Position numbers and translations under genes: made by a program. This document shows positions 23,814 to 33,625 of a stretch of 60,242 nucleotides of DNA, piece after piece. Source of the stretch: Pseudomonadota bacterium (GTDB lineage Bacteria > Desulfobacterota > JAPLJL01); assembly GCA_026388655.1 (NCBI GenBank), contig JAPLJI010000167.1, positions 1-60,242 of the forward strand. Reading direction: 5' to 3'. Position 1 is the first letter of the stretch. Each line of letters opens with the position of its first letter. The notes under the pieces were generated by a model, which saw nothing but the letters and a program-made list of their open reading frames with translations, did no database searches and was not told where the DNA came from.

Positions 23814-24398
23814 TTAAAAAATCTCGATCTCAGCCCGGTTCCAGAGAATATTCGCCCACTTATTATAAATCTCCTCGAGCTTTTTGCCAGCCGAACCGAA
23901 AACCCCGAGTTCCTGACCCACGTATTTGTTCACCAGAAGATCCATCCGGGCCCGGACCCGAAACTCCGAGGGATCCAAATCCAGCCAGCGCGAGAATCGC
24001 AACAGGAGTTCCTGGCCGTTCATGATTGAATCCCAGGTCTCGAGCCGGCCCTTGACCTCCCGTTCTTCAATATTGGCCTGAAAATGCTGGGCCTTCTCCA
24101 TATCATTCAGAATCAGATGTCTCTCGATTACCTTGCGGAGGAGCCCTTCACCGAGAGCGCCCGGCACGTTCCCCGCAAACCCGTTCTGGGAGAGCGCGAC
24201 CAGCTCGGGCGGTGGGCCTCCCCGGCCCAGGCAGACAAAAAAAAGCTCGAGTTTCAAATCCCGCTCGGTGATCGGCCATTTGTCCACCGCCGCCACTACC
24301 CGATCTCCGGAGGGCGCATCGGTATCGGCCTGGGCGTTGCCCGCGGCTGACCGGAACAAGAGCAGGGCGGTGACGACCGAAAAAACCAGCCAACCCAT
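23814..24398 (-). CDS. SurA N-terminal-like periplasmic chaperone domain protein without PPIase domain
   Basis: An exported protein of 194 residues. A single hydrophobic segment ('WLVFSVVTALLLF') at the N-terminus is a signal peptide or anchor. 'VVAAVDKWPITERDLKLEL' followed by 'LLRKVIERHLILNDMEKA' is the typical start of SurA-N / parvulin-type chaperones, where a short strand and helices bind outer-membrane clients. No rotamase domain follows. I use the ATG at 24398; the longer frame from 24512 adds 38 basic residues encoded by spacer repeats. It lies immediately after the Omp85 gene on the same strand, so a role as a chaperone for outer-membrane assembly is a reasonable inference. Confidence 0.65.
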   Translation of the reverse strand: MGWLVFSVVTALLLFRSAAGNAQADTDAPSGDRVVAAVDKWPITERDLKLELFFVCLGRGGPPPELVALSQNGFAGNVPGALGEGLLRKVIERHLILNDMEKAQHFQANIEEREVKGRLETWDSIMNGQELLLRFSRWLDLDPSEFRVRARMDLLVNKYVGQELGVFGSAGKKLEEIYNKWANILWNRAEIEIF

Positions 24399-24573
24399 GA
24401 AGACAATATCCCGATATTCATTATTTTTTTTCTTGCTCTTTGCTCCCTGCTTCACGCTCTTCACTCCAGGCTCCCTGCTTTTTCGCCGAACTTCGCCCGA
24501 TGAATCGGGCAACTACATTCTCCTTAAGCTTTTTGCGCTTTGCTCCATGCGCTCTGCGCTTTGCGCCGAGCGA
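24399..24573. repeat. Heptameric repeats and half a REP-like element
   Basis: Contains 7-bp arrays (GCTCTTT, GCTCCCT, ... near 24435-24475; GCGCTTT, GCTCCAT, GCGCTCT, GCGCTTT near 24536-24565) on both sides of a 'cgcccgatgaatcgggcaactaca' palindrome. Confidence 0.65.
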
Positions 24574-27438
24574 TTAAAAGGGATTTCCGATCGCCAAGTA
24601 ATATTCCGACAATGCTTCGCCCGTCCGGCGATCCAGTTTAAACCCCCAATCGAGTAGAATCGGTCCGATCGGGGTGTAATACCGCAATCCCACGCCGGTG
24701 GTCTTACGGATTCCGTTCATTTTTACTTCCTCCGATTTATTCCACAGCCCGCCCCCGTCGGTAAAAACCACGGCTCCGAACCTCTGGCTCCCGGGAAAGG
24801 GAAAGCGGATTTCCCCCTGGTAATTAATCTGGATGTTTCCTCCGGTGTGGGTTCCCGGGCTACCAGTCTGAGGGCCAATGGTGTTCTTCAAGAATCCCCG
24901 GACCGAATTTACGCCCCCGAGCTGGAATTTTTTGTCAATGGGAATGTCCTCGTTCCGGCCAAACACATATGCGTAGCCGAGCCTTAAAACCAGGGCCCCA
25001 ATTAATCTTCCCACCAGTTTATGAAAGATTCCGCCTTCCCCAAAAGCCTTGACATACGAACGATCCCAATCCAAAAAGGAATGTGAAAGATCCAGGTTGG
25101 AGGTGATAATCAAGCCCCGGCTCGGATAAAAAATATCATCACGGTTATCCCAGAGAATGATCGGAGAAATCTTCTCATCCCAATCCAGCGCCGGGTATTT
25201 TATCCCGTTATAATCGGCCAAATAATTGTTCCTTTCGACCCGCTCCACCTGGTATTTCAAGGTCCCCTTAATATTTTTCCCGAATTCCCGCTCCACCCCC
25301 ACGCTCCCCGACGAGGACCGGTAATCATAAGGGTAGTCGGATTCGGTGCCCCGCTGTATATATTCCGTATTAAGATCCAACCGGCCGAGAAGATTCCGGT
25401 GAAAGACCCAAGGTTCGCGGTAGCCGGCATCAAATTTCCAGTGGGTCAATTGGTATAGGCTCGAGTGTACTAAATCCTGGGGCCATTTAATCAAGCCGAA
25501 TTTAACCTCCCCGCGGGCCAGCGCCCCCCGGCCGGTTCCCCATAAATTCTGGTGCTGGACCCCCGCAAAGGCGCGCAGGCCTTCCTCGGTAGCATAGCCC
25601 CCTCCCAACTCGAAAAACCCACCCTTATCCTCGCGGACATGGACCAGGAGGTCCCAGTCTTCATGGCTTGGATCCCGAAGAGATGGCTCGGCTTGAACCT
25701 CCCTTAAAAAACCCAGGTTGAAAAGCCTCCGACGTCCCTCTCCGACTTTTTCAAAATCGTAAGTGTCACCCGGCTTCAGGTAAAATTCCCGCTGGATCAC
25801 GTAATCCCGCGTCCAGCGCGTCCCGCTCACGATAATCCGATCGAGGCGAACCAGCAAACCCTCCTCGATCAGGTAACTCACGGAGGCCTGGCTCCGATCG
25901 GCGGAAAAATCCACCCGGGTTTCCGCCCGGGCCAGGGGAAAACCATTCCGAGCGTACCATTCCATTATCTTTTTTCGCCCTTCCTCGACCCGGGCGGGAT
26001 CCAGACACTCCCCGATCCGGATGGTAACCAGGCGGCCGATCTCCTCGTTGGACAAAGCCTGGTTCCCGGTAAAAACCACTTCCCCCACCCGGGTCCGGAC
26101 CCCTTCTTCCACCCCGATCTTGAGGACGAGGTCCCCGTTTTCTGCCTTGGTCGCTGGACGCTTGACTTCCTGGTCCACCCCGGTAATCCGGGCGGAGGCA
26201 TAACCCAACTTATGGTAGAGAAAAAGGATCGCTTTCAAATCCTCATCCAAAACCTCTTCCAGAAAAATCCCGTTGTAATTTTTATAAATATGCCCCAGGA
26301 GATCCCGGGTGTTGGTCAGCATCTGTTTCTGGAGCGAATCGGAGCTGACCTTCAGGTTTCCGCTGAATTCGATGCGTCGGACGTAAATGGTGGGACCCTT
26401 GTCCACGGAGAAATGATAGACCAGCTCCCGCCGGCTCGGCTCCTCGGGTACGGTCTTGACCTCGATGAAAACCTTGCCCCGCTGGCGGTAAATGTCCTTG
26501 ATTTCCTTGGCCTTCTCTTCAATCCAGGCCAGGGAAAATTCCTCGTCCTCCGGAAGCTGGGTGATCCGGATGAGATCGCGCATCTCCTCTTCGGGGATAT
26601 CAGGCCCGGAAAAATCCACGCGGATCCGGCGGCCGGCCTGGATGGGAATCCGGACCGCCGCCAGGAGGGGAATCGGTCCGGGGCGGATCTCGGGCTCGCC
26701 GATTTTAATTTCCCACAGGCCCTGGCGCCGGTACCACTGCTCCAGGACCTTGATCCTTTCCCGCAGGAGCCGGAGGTCGAGGCGGTCGCCGTTCTTCAGC
26801 CTGAGTTCCCGGCGAATTCTTTCTGGGGGTAAATAGGGGTCTCCGGAAAAATCCACCGCCTGGATCCGGACCGAGGGGCCCTCGTTGACCTCCACCGTCA
26901 TGGTTACCCCGGGGTCGCCCGGCGCGAACCGGCCCTGGATTTCCACCTCGGCCAGGGGAAAACCGGCCGAGCGGAAATAATTCTCCAGAAGCTTCTTGAC
27001 CCTGGAGATGGTCCGCTCGGAAAATTCCAGCCCGGAGCGGATGCCTTCCTGGTCCCAAACCTTCTGGATCTCCCCGGACTTGACCGAGCGCAAACCTTTA
27101 ATTTTAATCTCCCCGATGATCCGGCGGGGAACCAGGTAAAATTCCACCTCGAGACCGGTGGGGCCAGGGTTGATTTCGGCGGTCACCCGGTAAAACCTCC
27201 GGGTCAGGTATAAAAGCTTGATCGCCCGATCCAGGCTTCGGGGCGAGAACCGGGCGCCGGAACGGATCCCGGTTAAATCTTCCAGGTCCTTTTCATAAAG
27301 GGGAACCGCGCAGAGATACTTAACGGACGAGATCGTTTCACCGCCCCGCTCCGCCGGAAAACCCATCCGGGGGAAGCTCAGCAAAAACAAGAGCAGGAGC
27401 GGGAAAAGAAATATATTTTGGGGCTTGCGAATCTCCAA
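24574..27438 (-). CDS. tamA: Omp85-family outer-membrane assembly protein (TamA/BamA-like) with about seven POTRA domains
   Basis: Outer-membrane insertase of 954 residues. After a signal peptide ('LFPLLLLFLLSF') I count seven POTRA repeats at about 35-105, 106-190, 191-270, 271-350, 351-448, 449-530 and 531-604; each ends with a conserved 'V.EG..' or '..GP.' turn. The barrel (605-954) carries the loop-6 motif 'GGVNSVRGF' and ends in 'YYLAIGNPF', with the terminal aromatic expected of a barrel recognised by the Bam machinery. BamA normally has five POTRAs and TamA three. The next gene upstream encodes TamB, so I favour a TamA role in the TAM complex, but it could also be a BamA paralogue. Confidence 0.88.
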   Translation of the reverse strand: MEIRKPQNIFLFPLLLLFLLSFPRMGFPAERGGETISSVKYLCAVPLYEKDLEDLTGIRSGARFSPRSLDRAIKLLYLTRRFYRVTAEINPGPTGLEVEFYLVPRRIIGEIKIKGLRSVKSGEIQKVWDQEGIRSGLEFSERTISRVKKLLENYFRSAGFPLAEVEIQGRFAPGDPGVTMTVEVNEGPSVRIQAVDFSGDPYLPPERIRRELRLKNGDRLDLRLLRERIKVLEQWYRRQGLWEIKIGEPEIRPGPIPLLAAVRIPIQAGRRIRVDFSGPDIPEEEMRDLIRITQLPEDEEFSLAWIEEKAKEIKDIYRQRGKVFIEVKTVPEEPSRRELVYHFSVDKGPTIYVRRIEFSGNLKVSSDSLQKQMLTNTRDLLGHIYKNYNGIFLEEVLDEDLKAILFLYHKLGYASARITGVDQEVKRPATKAENGDLVLKIGVEEGVRTRVGEVVFTGNQALSNEEIGRLVTIRIGECLDPARVEEGRKKIMEWYARNGFPLARAETRVDFSADRSQASVSYLIEEGLLVRLDRIIVSGTRWTRDYVIQREFYLKPGDTYDFEKVGEGRRRLFNLGFLREVQAEPSLRDPSHEDWDLLVHVREDKGGFFELGGGYATEEGLRAFAGVQHQNLWGTGRGALARGEVKFGLIKWPQDLVHSSLYQLTHWKFDAGYREPWVFHRNLLGRLDLNTEYIQRGTESDYPYDYRSSSGSVGVEREFGKNIKGTLKYQVERVERNNYLADYNGIKYPALDWDEKISPIILWDNRDDIFYPSRGLIITSNLDLSHSFLDWDRSYVKAFGEGGIFHKLVGRLIGALVLRLGYAYVFGRNEDIPIDKKFQLGGVNSVRGFLKNTIGPQTGSPGTHTGGNIQINYQGEIRFPFPGSQRFGAVVFTDGGGLWNKSEEVKMNGIRKTTGVGLRYYTPIGPILLDWGFKLDRRTGEALSEYYLAIGNPF

Positions 27439-27792
27439 AACGTGGTTATCCGTTTTTCATTGAGTAACTACTCAGGTTGTTAGGTTCAAGGTTCACCGTT
27501 CAAGGTTCAGAAGTTTGGGAACCTCAGCAAATGCAAAAACGGGTTCGATTCAATTCGTTACCAAGCCAAAAGTTCAAATGCTTAAATCCAAAGTTTCCTA
27601 CGACCCCGAATGAGGTCTCAGGACGAGAACCCCAGAGGGGCAAATAAAGTTCAAAAAACAAAAAAATCCTAAATCCTATTTTGCTTTTGGTTTTTTGGGG
27701 GGTTCATTTGAACCTTGAACTTTAACCCATTTGGATTTTCCCTTTTTAACCTATGAACCGTGAACTCTGAACAGTGAACCTAAGTAATTACT
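27439..27792. repeat. Spacer of GAACxxx heptameric repeats between tamB and tamA
   Basis: At about 27483-27512 the array reads GTTCAAG, GTTCACC, GTTCAAG, GTTCAGA; at about 27745-27780 it reads GAACCGT, GAACTCT, GAACAGT, GAACCTA. Between them is 'aagttcaaa' type sequence. No gene seen. Confidence 0.65.
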
Positions 27793-30700
27793 TCATTGAA
27801 AGGGTATCCTGATCCTCAAATCCGTCCCGATATTACCGTAACGGTTCTGGCTTTCTTCATTATCCCACTTTAACCCCCAGGAAAACCAATTCGCCAGGTG
27901 ATAATTGGCCGTGAATTTCCGGTTCAACGAGCCCCCGATCTCGGTGGTGTAAACCAGGTCCAGGTCCTCCCCCAGCCTTTTCCGCATCAGGAGCCGGGGC
28001 AAGGTGGTATTGGTCGACTCGGAAAAAGCCGGTTCGATCCTGACCTGATCGATCCGCGTCAGTTGGGCCAGCTTCCCTTCCAGGGTGTTAATGGCCTTTC
28101 CCACCACCAAAGACCCGGCCTCCATCGCGATCGTCCCCCCCTGTTTCCCCCGGAGATCCTCGGCAAAAACCCCGTAAGCTAACAAGCTCAGAATCTCGGC
28201 TTCATCCCCGACCGTTCCGCTCAGGGTTAACGGTGGCGAAGGATCCGAGCTCAGGCCGATTTTCAGGTCCGAGAGGGGGCCGGATGCCTGCAGGGTGATT
28301 TTATAGTTGGTTTTTTCCTCGGTTTTGGTATTCACATATTCCTTGATGGTTTCCGCCGAGACTTCGATCAAGGGATCAATCCCGTTCACGGTCTTGGAGG
28401 ACTCTAAAAAATCAATTCGGGCCGAGTTCAGGGTAAAAACCGTGTCCCGGAAAAAAATCTTGCCGGAAGTCGCCTCCAGGGCCCCGTGGAGTTCCGGGTT
28501 CCAGACATTGCCCCGGAGATCAACCTCTCCCCCCAGGCTCGCCTCGGCGTAGTTGTTGGAAACGGCGATCCCCTTTTCCGACCGGATATGAACATTGAAG
28601 GAAAGCGGCGGTTTGCCCTCCCTCCCCGCGGTCGGCTGGTATTTCCGGGTATGAAAGCTCTGGGCGATCAAGCCAAAATTAATCTCGCGGGTCACCACCG
28701 CCTGGACCACTTCCACGTTCCCGGAAAGGGTCAGGGCCTGGGCCTCCCCGGAAAGGCGGAGGTCGCCGAGCACCCTCATCGGCAGCCAGGAAACCGTCTC
28801 CAATTGCACCCCCCGGAGCCGGAAGCTCAAATCCAGCAAAACCGGGTTGGACAAAAACACGCTGCCCGCCGATTCAAAGTTCCCCCCGCCCAGTTTTCCG
28901 GCCAGGTTTTCCCACTTGAATTCGTTCTGATTGAAGGTGAGCGGGCCGCTGACCTCTTCGAATTTTTGTTTGAAATAGGAAAGCAGGATCGTGGCTTTTT
29001 CCAGGTCGGCCTGCCCGCCCCATCCCGCTTTTCCCACTTTCATCTGAAAGGTCACCGGGCCGGACCCGCTTTTCAATCCGGACCAGAAAGGCACGATCCA
29101 ATAGAGGTCCAGGTTCCCGGCGATTTCCAGATCTTCCCCCCGCGGAATTACGGTCAGGCTGCCGGTTTTCCCCGCCTCCCCCTTCTGGACGGGGGAAACC
29201 GCGGCAAAATTAAGCCCGCTGAGCTCCCAGCCGGACTCCGCGCGGGAGATCCGGATCGGCTCCCGGTTTTCGAGGTAATAATCCGCCCTTCCGATGCTCA
29301 GGGAGGAAATCTCCGCGGAAATGATCGGGCTCCCCGGAACGGAGAGCCGGGTCGAGAGTGAAACCGTGCCCTGGATTTTTCCCTTCATCCCCTCCGTCCG
29401 CAAGGCGCGGGAGAGCCACGGGCCCAGGTCCAACCCGGAGAATTCCAGGGTTCCGTTCAGGGGAAAACCCTCCCCGAGTGCCACCCGGCCCCGGCTGCTC
29501 ATCCCCGGGATTTGTCCCTGCCATTCCACCTCCCGGCCCCGGAAGATAAAATCCAGGGTGAGCTCCTCGCCCGTGGTTGAACCCAGGAAAACCTGCTGGA
29601 CCTTGAATCCGACCTCTCCCTGCAGGTCCGGATCGGCCCCGGCCAGCCCCTTGATCCGACCCTGGATCTCGAGGGGACCCGAGGCGGAGATGCCCCACTT
29701 TTTCAGCTGTTTAAACCAGAAGGGAAAACGCTCGGGATCCAGCGACTCACCCTGAATCGCCAGATCCACCCCCCGGCTCTCTGGATTAAACCGGCCCTGA
29801 ATGCTGACCCGGCCTCCTCCCTGGGACACGGTCAGGTTTTCCAGCGCGATTTCTCCCCTTTCCGCCGTGAAGGAGGCCTCCAGAGCCTCAAAACCCACCT
29901 TGGTCCCGGCGACCAGACCGGTCCCATCCTGGATCTTGATCCTTCCCCCCCCGGAAAGTTCCGTCAATTTTCCCGACAAATAAATCTTCCCCGAGGCCAG
30001 CCCCGTAACCTCTTTCTCCCCCTGGAAAACCGTCCCCAGGGCTACCCGATCCCCCCAGAGGGAAAGGTCAAAAACCTCCGGGCCCACGCGGCCGACCAGG
30101 ATCACCTCCCCGCTCGAGCCCGGCGGCCGGACTTCGAGGCGCGTCGCATTCAATCCTTTCCCTTTCTCCCAGGAAAGTTCCCCGTTCACCGCCCCGAGAT
30201 TGATTCCCCCGACCCGGACCTGGGCCAGGTTGACCTGGCCGGAAAAAACCGGCTCCTGGAGAGTCCCGGTGAGCCGTCCCTTTACCTGTCCGGTTCCCGC
30301 CATTTCCCATCCGAGCAGCTGCTCCAGCCCGGCCAGGTCGAAGGGTTCCGCGGTGAACTCGAGGTCGGTTTTCTCCCGGGCCGAAAGCGTTCCCCGGCCC
30401 TCGATCCGGTTAGAGGATGATACGATGGTGATCCTCTTCAGGTTGAAAACCTGGCCTTTCCAGGAGAATCCGGACTGGAGGCTGACCAGTTCCCAGCCTT
30501 TCACCCCGGAAAGGATGTTCATATCATTATCTCCCTGCAGCGAAAGCGAGCTCAGCCGGATTATCCCCCCCGGGAAGGAACCGCGAATCCTGATCACCCC
30601 CTGCATGGCCCCGACACTTTCCAGATAACGTCTGGCAACCTCCGTCTTCCGTCCCGGGAGGGAGGCGATTATTTCCGAAACGTTCAGATCCGCAAGCTTT

Positions 30701-31824
30701 ATTTCCCCGGAAAAGACGTGTGAATCCCCGAGCTGAAAATTACCGCTCACCCCCAGTTCACCCAGGGGAATCCTTTCCTCCGGGGCCAAGGCCGATGACG
30801 CCGGGGAAACGTCGGCGGGGTAGACCCCCAGGCGCAGATCGGAGAGGGAAATCTTCCCCGGCCGGAGCTCGACTTCCCCGCCCCGGAAAACCAGGCCCAG
30901 GCCGGACCACTCCAGGCGGGTGCCGGGGAAAGTAAAATTGATCCGCCACTTCTCCCCTTCCCAGTTTCCCCGTCCCTGAAAACCGAGGTACCCGCCGAGT
31001 TCGTTCCCGTGATTATTCCCGTGGAAAAGCGCGGCCAGGATCTGGCCCCGGAAATCACCCTCGGCCAGAACCGACCCGCCGCGGTTGTTCCATTTCCCGG
31101 ATCCGGTCAGTTCACCCAGGCCCGTCACCAGGGAAACGGTCTCCAGCCGGAGGCTGGTCCGGGAAAAACCCGCCTCCAGGTCGAGGGCGTCCAGGGAGGA
31201 AGTCTTCCCGAAAAGCTCGATTTTTCCTCCCCGGTTGGAGAGGTAAATCTTGCCGTCCCGCGAGAGTCCGGGGAAAGAAAGATCGAGATCCAGGGCGTCG
31301 GTTTGCAGGAAAAACTCTTTTTCCGGCCAGGAAACCTGGATTCTCCCCGCTTTCACCAGAACCCGCCCGACCCAGGATTGCCGGGGTATCCGAACCTTTC
31401 CCCAATCCACCTTTTTCTGCTCGGCCGGGGCGGGGCCTTCGACTTTCAGCCAGAGCCGCGGACCGGTAAAGGTGACCCGTCCGAAACTCAATTTTCCCCA
31501 GAACACCTGCAGGGGTTCGGGTTCGAAAACCGCCTCTTCCACCTCCAGCCAGCCCCGGGCCGGAAGGGAACTGATCCTGATTTCCGGAATTTCAAGCCCT
31601 TGGACGATAATCCGGGGATGAAAAAGGCTGACCTTCACTTGTTTCAACACCACCGGGGTGCCCAAAGTCCGGGTTAAGACCGCTTCCCCCAGCCGGACCA
31701 GCCGATCGGGAATTTTAAGGGGGGTGAAATATAAATAGACGAGGGCGATGATCACCGTCCCCGCCAGAATCGCCCAGCCGATGTATCTGGCTTTCGATCC
31801 GATTTTTTCCCCTTTTTCCGGCAT
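27793..31824 (-). CDS. tamB: TamB-like translocation and assembly module protein (DUF490/AsmA-like)
   Basis: A 1343-residue periplasm-spanning protein. One N-terminal transmembrane helix ('WAILAGTVIIALVYLYFT', about 17-34) anchors it in the inner membrane. The rest is beta-rich with repeated short strands, as in AsmA/TamB lipid-transfer proteins, and the C-terminal DUF490 domain includes 'TSGKIFFRDTVFTLNSARIDF', 'GTVGDEAEILSLLAYGVF' and ends 'LRIRIPFQ'. TamB works with an Omp85 partner to deliver proteins and possibly phospholipids to the outer membrane, and the adjoining Omp85 gene on the same strand fits this. Length is close to E. coli TamB (about 1260). Confidence 0.92.
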   Translation of the reverse strand: MPEKGEKIGSKARYIGWAILAGTVIIALVYLYFTPLKIPDRLVRLGEAVLTRTLGTPVVLKQVKVSLFHPRIIVQGLEIPEIRISSLPARGWLEVEEAVFEPEPLQVFWGKLSFGRVTFTGPRLWLKVEGPAPAEQKKVDWGKVRIPRQSWVGRVLVKAGRIQVSWPEKEFFLQTDALDLDLSFPGLSRDGKIYLSNRGGKIELFGKTSSLDALDLEAGFSRTSLRLETVSLVTGLGELTGSGKWNNRGGSVLAEGDFRGQILAALFHGNNHGNELGGYLGFQGRGNWEGEKWRINFTFPGTRLEWSGLGLVFRGGEVELRPGKISLSDLRLGVYPADVSPASSALAPEERIPLGELGVSGNFQLGDSHVFSGEIKLADLNVSEIIASLPGRKTEVARRYLESVGAMQGVIRIRGSFPGGIIRLSSLSLQGDNDMNILSGVKGWELVSLQSGFSWKGQVFNLKRITIVSSSNRIEGRGTLSAREKTDLEFTAEPFDLAGLEQLLGWEMAGTGQVKGRLTGTLQEPVFSGQVNLAQVRVGGINLGAVNGELSWEKGKGLNATRLEVRPPGSSGEVILVGRVGPEVFDLSLWGDRVALGTVFQGEKEVTGLASGKIYLSGKLTELSGGGRIKIQDGTGLVAGTKVGFEALEASFTAERGEIALENLTVSQGGGRVSIQGRFNPESRGVDLAIQGESLDPERFPFWFKQLKKWGISASGPLEIQGRIKGLAGADPDLQGEVGFKVQQVFLGSTTGEELTLDFIFRGREVEWQGQIPGMSSRGRVALGEGFPLNGTLEFSGLDLGPWLSRALRTEGMKGKIQGTVSLSTRLSVPGSPIISAEISSLSIGRADYYLENREPIRISRAESGWELSGLNFAAVSPVQKGEAGKTGSLTVIPRGEDLEIAGNLDLYWIVPFWSGLKSGSGPVTFQMKVGKAGWGGQADLEKATILLSYFKQKFEEVSGPLTFNQNEFKWENLAGKLGGGNFESAGSVFLSNPVLLDLSFRLRGVQLETVSWLPMRVLGDLRLSGEAQALTLSGNVEVVQAVVTREINFGLIAQSFHTRKYQPTAGREGKPPLSFNVHIRSEKGIAVSNNYAEASLGGEVDLRGNVWNPELHGALEATSGKIFFRDTVFTLNSARIDFLESSKTVNGIDPLIEVSAETIKEYVNTKTEEKTNYKITLQASGPLSDLKIGLSSDPSPPLTLSGTVGDEAEILSLLAYGVFAEDLRGKQGGTIAMEAGSLVVGKAINTLEGKLAQLTRIDQVRIEPAFSESTNTTLPRLLMRKRLGEDLDLVYTTEIGGSLNRKFTANYHLANWFSWGLKWDNEESQNRYGNIGTDLRIRIPFQ

Positions 31825-32110
31825 CGTCCTTCTTTAAATTTTAATGCCAAAACCCAAAATCCTGAACCTTTATGACGGGAGGGAAAAAGGCGGGGAAAAA
31901 ATGAGTTTCTTTCGAAAAAAAGTTGAAAATAAACATGTCTATGGATAAGTCGAAGCGAACCAAAACCATGATTTTCCCTGGTTTAGATTCTTCGCCTTCC
32001 TCCTTCGCCCATTTGTCCGGCATAACTTTAGAGGGGTCGGAGGCTTCGGAGGACAGGTCGGCTCAGACTTGTCCTGAACCCTTCGCTTTGTGTCATCCTG
32101 AGCGAAGCGA
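31825..32110. other. Spacer, no gene seen
   Basis: AT-richer stretch with a 'tgtcatcctgagcgaagcga' type dispersed repeat near 32090, also found in variant form near 53690. The tRNA gene follows. Confidence 0.4.
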
Positions 32111-32185
<75 letters not shown>

Positions 32186-32292
32186 ATTAATTCCGACACG
32201 GATCACACGGATAGACGCGGATTTGAAAAGGTCAGGGTCCGGTTTTTTAAAGAAGAAAATCCATTGAATCCGTGCGAATCCGTGTCTATAAC

Positions 32293-33570
32293 TTATTTAT
32301 CTTCCAGACGTTCCAGAAGCTTGTCGATATCGTCAATAATCTCGGGTTCTTCCTTCTTCTTGGGCTCGGGCTTTTTGGCTTCGGGGGCGGCGGGTTTGGA
32401 CTGGGCCGGAGGATGGATCGAAGTTGGACCGGCGGCGGGCCGGGGCGGGACCGGAGCCTTGCCCGTAACCGGGGGTTCCTTCGACGGAGGAGGCGGCGGA
32501 GCAGCCTCCTGGACCTTAGGCTCGGGCGGGAAGGGGATTTCCACCATTTCCTGCTGGGCCCCCTTGGATTCCGCCTCCAGTTCCCGGATTAAATCCTCAA
32601 CATCTTCCTTTTCCTCCGGAACCACCTTCGGGGCCGGGGGTTCCTCATCGATCAGGGTTTGGACTTCCTCGAGGGGCTTCTCCCCCGCCGCTTCCGGCGG
32701 TTCGGGCGCCGGAGCCGCGGCCCGGGATTTGGGTTCCGAATCCTTGGCCTTCTCCATTTCGAAAAGGCCCAGGTCCCGGGCCACGCTTTCGATAATCTCC
32801 TGGCTGACCGACCGGTTCTTCATCAGGTAAGCCTCAAACAGGGAATTGTCGCAGATGGTATTGATCATCCGGGGAATCCCCCGGGAAAATATATGAACGG
32901 CGCTGATCGCCTCCGGGGTAAAGAAGCAGCCGTTGCTCCCCGAAATCCGCAACCGGTGGCGGATATAGGCGTCGGTGGAATCCTCGTTCAGGGGCTCGAG
33001 CCGGTATTTCAAGGCCACCCGCTGCAGGAGGGGCGGATCCAGCTTGAGATTTTCCTCGATTTCCGGGAGTCCGAAGAAGACAAAGGTGATCAGCTTGCGC
33101 CCCGGAACCTCCAGGTTGGAAAGGCCCCGGAATTCCTCCATCAACTCCCGGGATTTCAGCATCTGGGCCTCGTCCACCAGGACCACGGCCTTTTTCCCCT
33201 GCTGATCGAGCTCCATCAGGCGGCTGTAAATCTGGTTCAGGACCTTGATCTTTTCATCGGAGGGGTCCTCCACCCCCAGTTGGAGGGCGATCTTTTTCAG
33301 GAGCCAGTCCGCGGTAATCCCCGAATGAATGATCACCAGGAGGGCGGACTCATAGGCTTCCTCCGGCAGGTTGTCCAGCATCATCCGGGCCAGGGTGGTT
33401 TTGCCGGTGCCGATGTCCCCGATCAGAATGGCGAAGCCCTTCATGGAATCCACCGCGTAAGTCAGGCGGAGCATGGCTTTCTGATGTTGCGCGCTGTTGT
33501 AGTAAAAGCGAACATCCGGCGCGTTCGAGAACGGCTCTTTATTCAACCCAAAAAATTCCAGATAATCCAT
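32293..33570 (-). CDS. ExeA/GspA-like AAA ATPase with proline-rich tail
   Basis: A 425-residue ATPase of the ExeA family, which in type II secretion and pilus systems helps secretin assembly through peptidoglycan. The N-terminus 'YLEFFGLNKEPFSNAPD' is diagnostic. Walker A is 'GDIGTGKTTLARM' (about 51-63), Walker B 'AVVLVDEAQ', and 'VALKYRLEPL' and 'FSRGIPRMINTICDN' correspond to the arginine-finger and lid region. After about residue 285 the protein becomes Pro/Glu/Lys-rich without the peptidoglycan-binding domain or transmembrane helix of ExeA, so it may be cytoplasmic. Close to TPR and Roadblock genes and 12 kb from pilQ. Role in pilus assembly is inference. Confidence 0.88.
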   Translation of the reverse strand: MDYLEFFGLNKEPFSNAPDVRFYYNSAQHQKAMLRLTYAVDSMKGFAILIGDIGTGKTTLARMMLDNLPEEAYESALLVIIHSGITADWLLKKIALQLGVEDPSDEKIKVLNQIYSRLMELDQQGKKAVVLVDEAQMLKSRELMEEFRGLSNLEVPGRKLITFVFFGLPEIEENLKLDPPLLQRVALKYRLEPLNEDSTDAYIRHRLRISGSNGCFFTPEAISAVHIFSRGIPRMINTICDNSLFEAYLMKNRSVSQEIIESVARDLGLFEMEKAKDSEPKSRAAAPAPEPPEAAGEKPLEEVQTLIDEEPPAPKVVPEEKEDVEDLIRELEAESKGAQQEMVEIPFPPEPKVQEAAPPPPPSKEPPVTGKAPVPPRPAAGPTSIHPPAQSKPAAPEAKKPEPKKKEEPEIIDDIDKLLERLEDK

Positions 33571-33625
33571 ACCCCCCCCTAATTCCTGGTTCTCCCCGGC
33601 TGTTTATCTTCCCAGCCGAAGAAGA

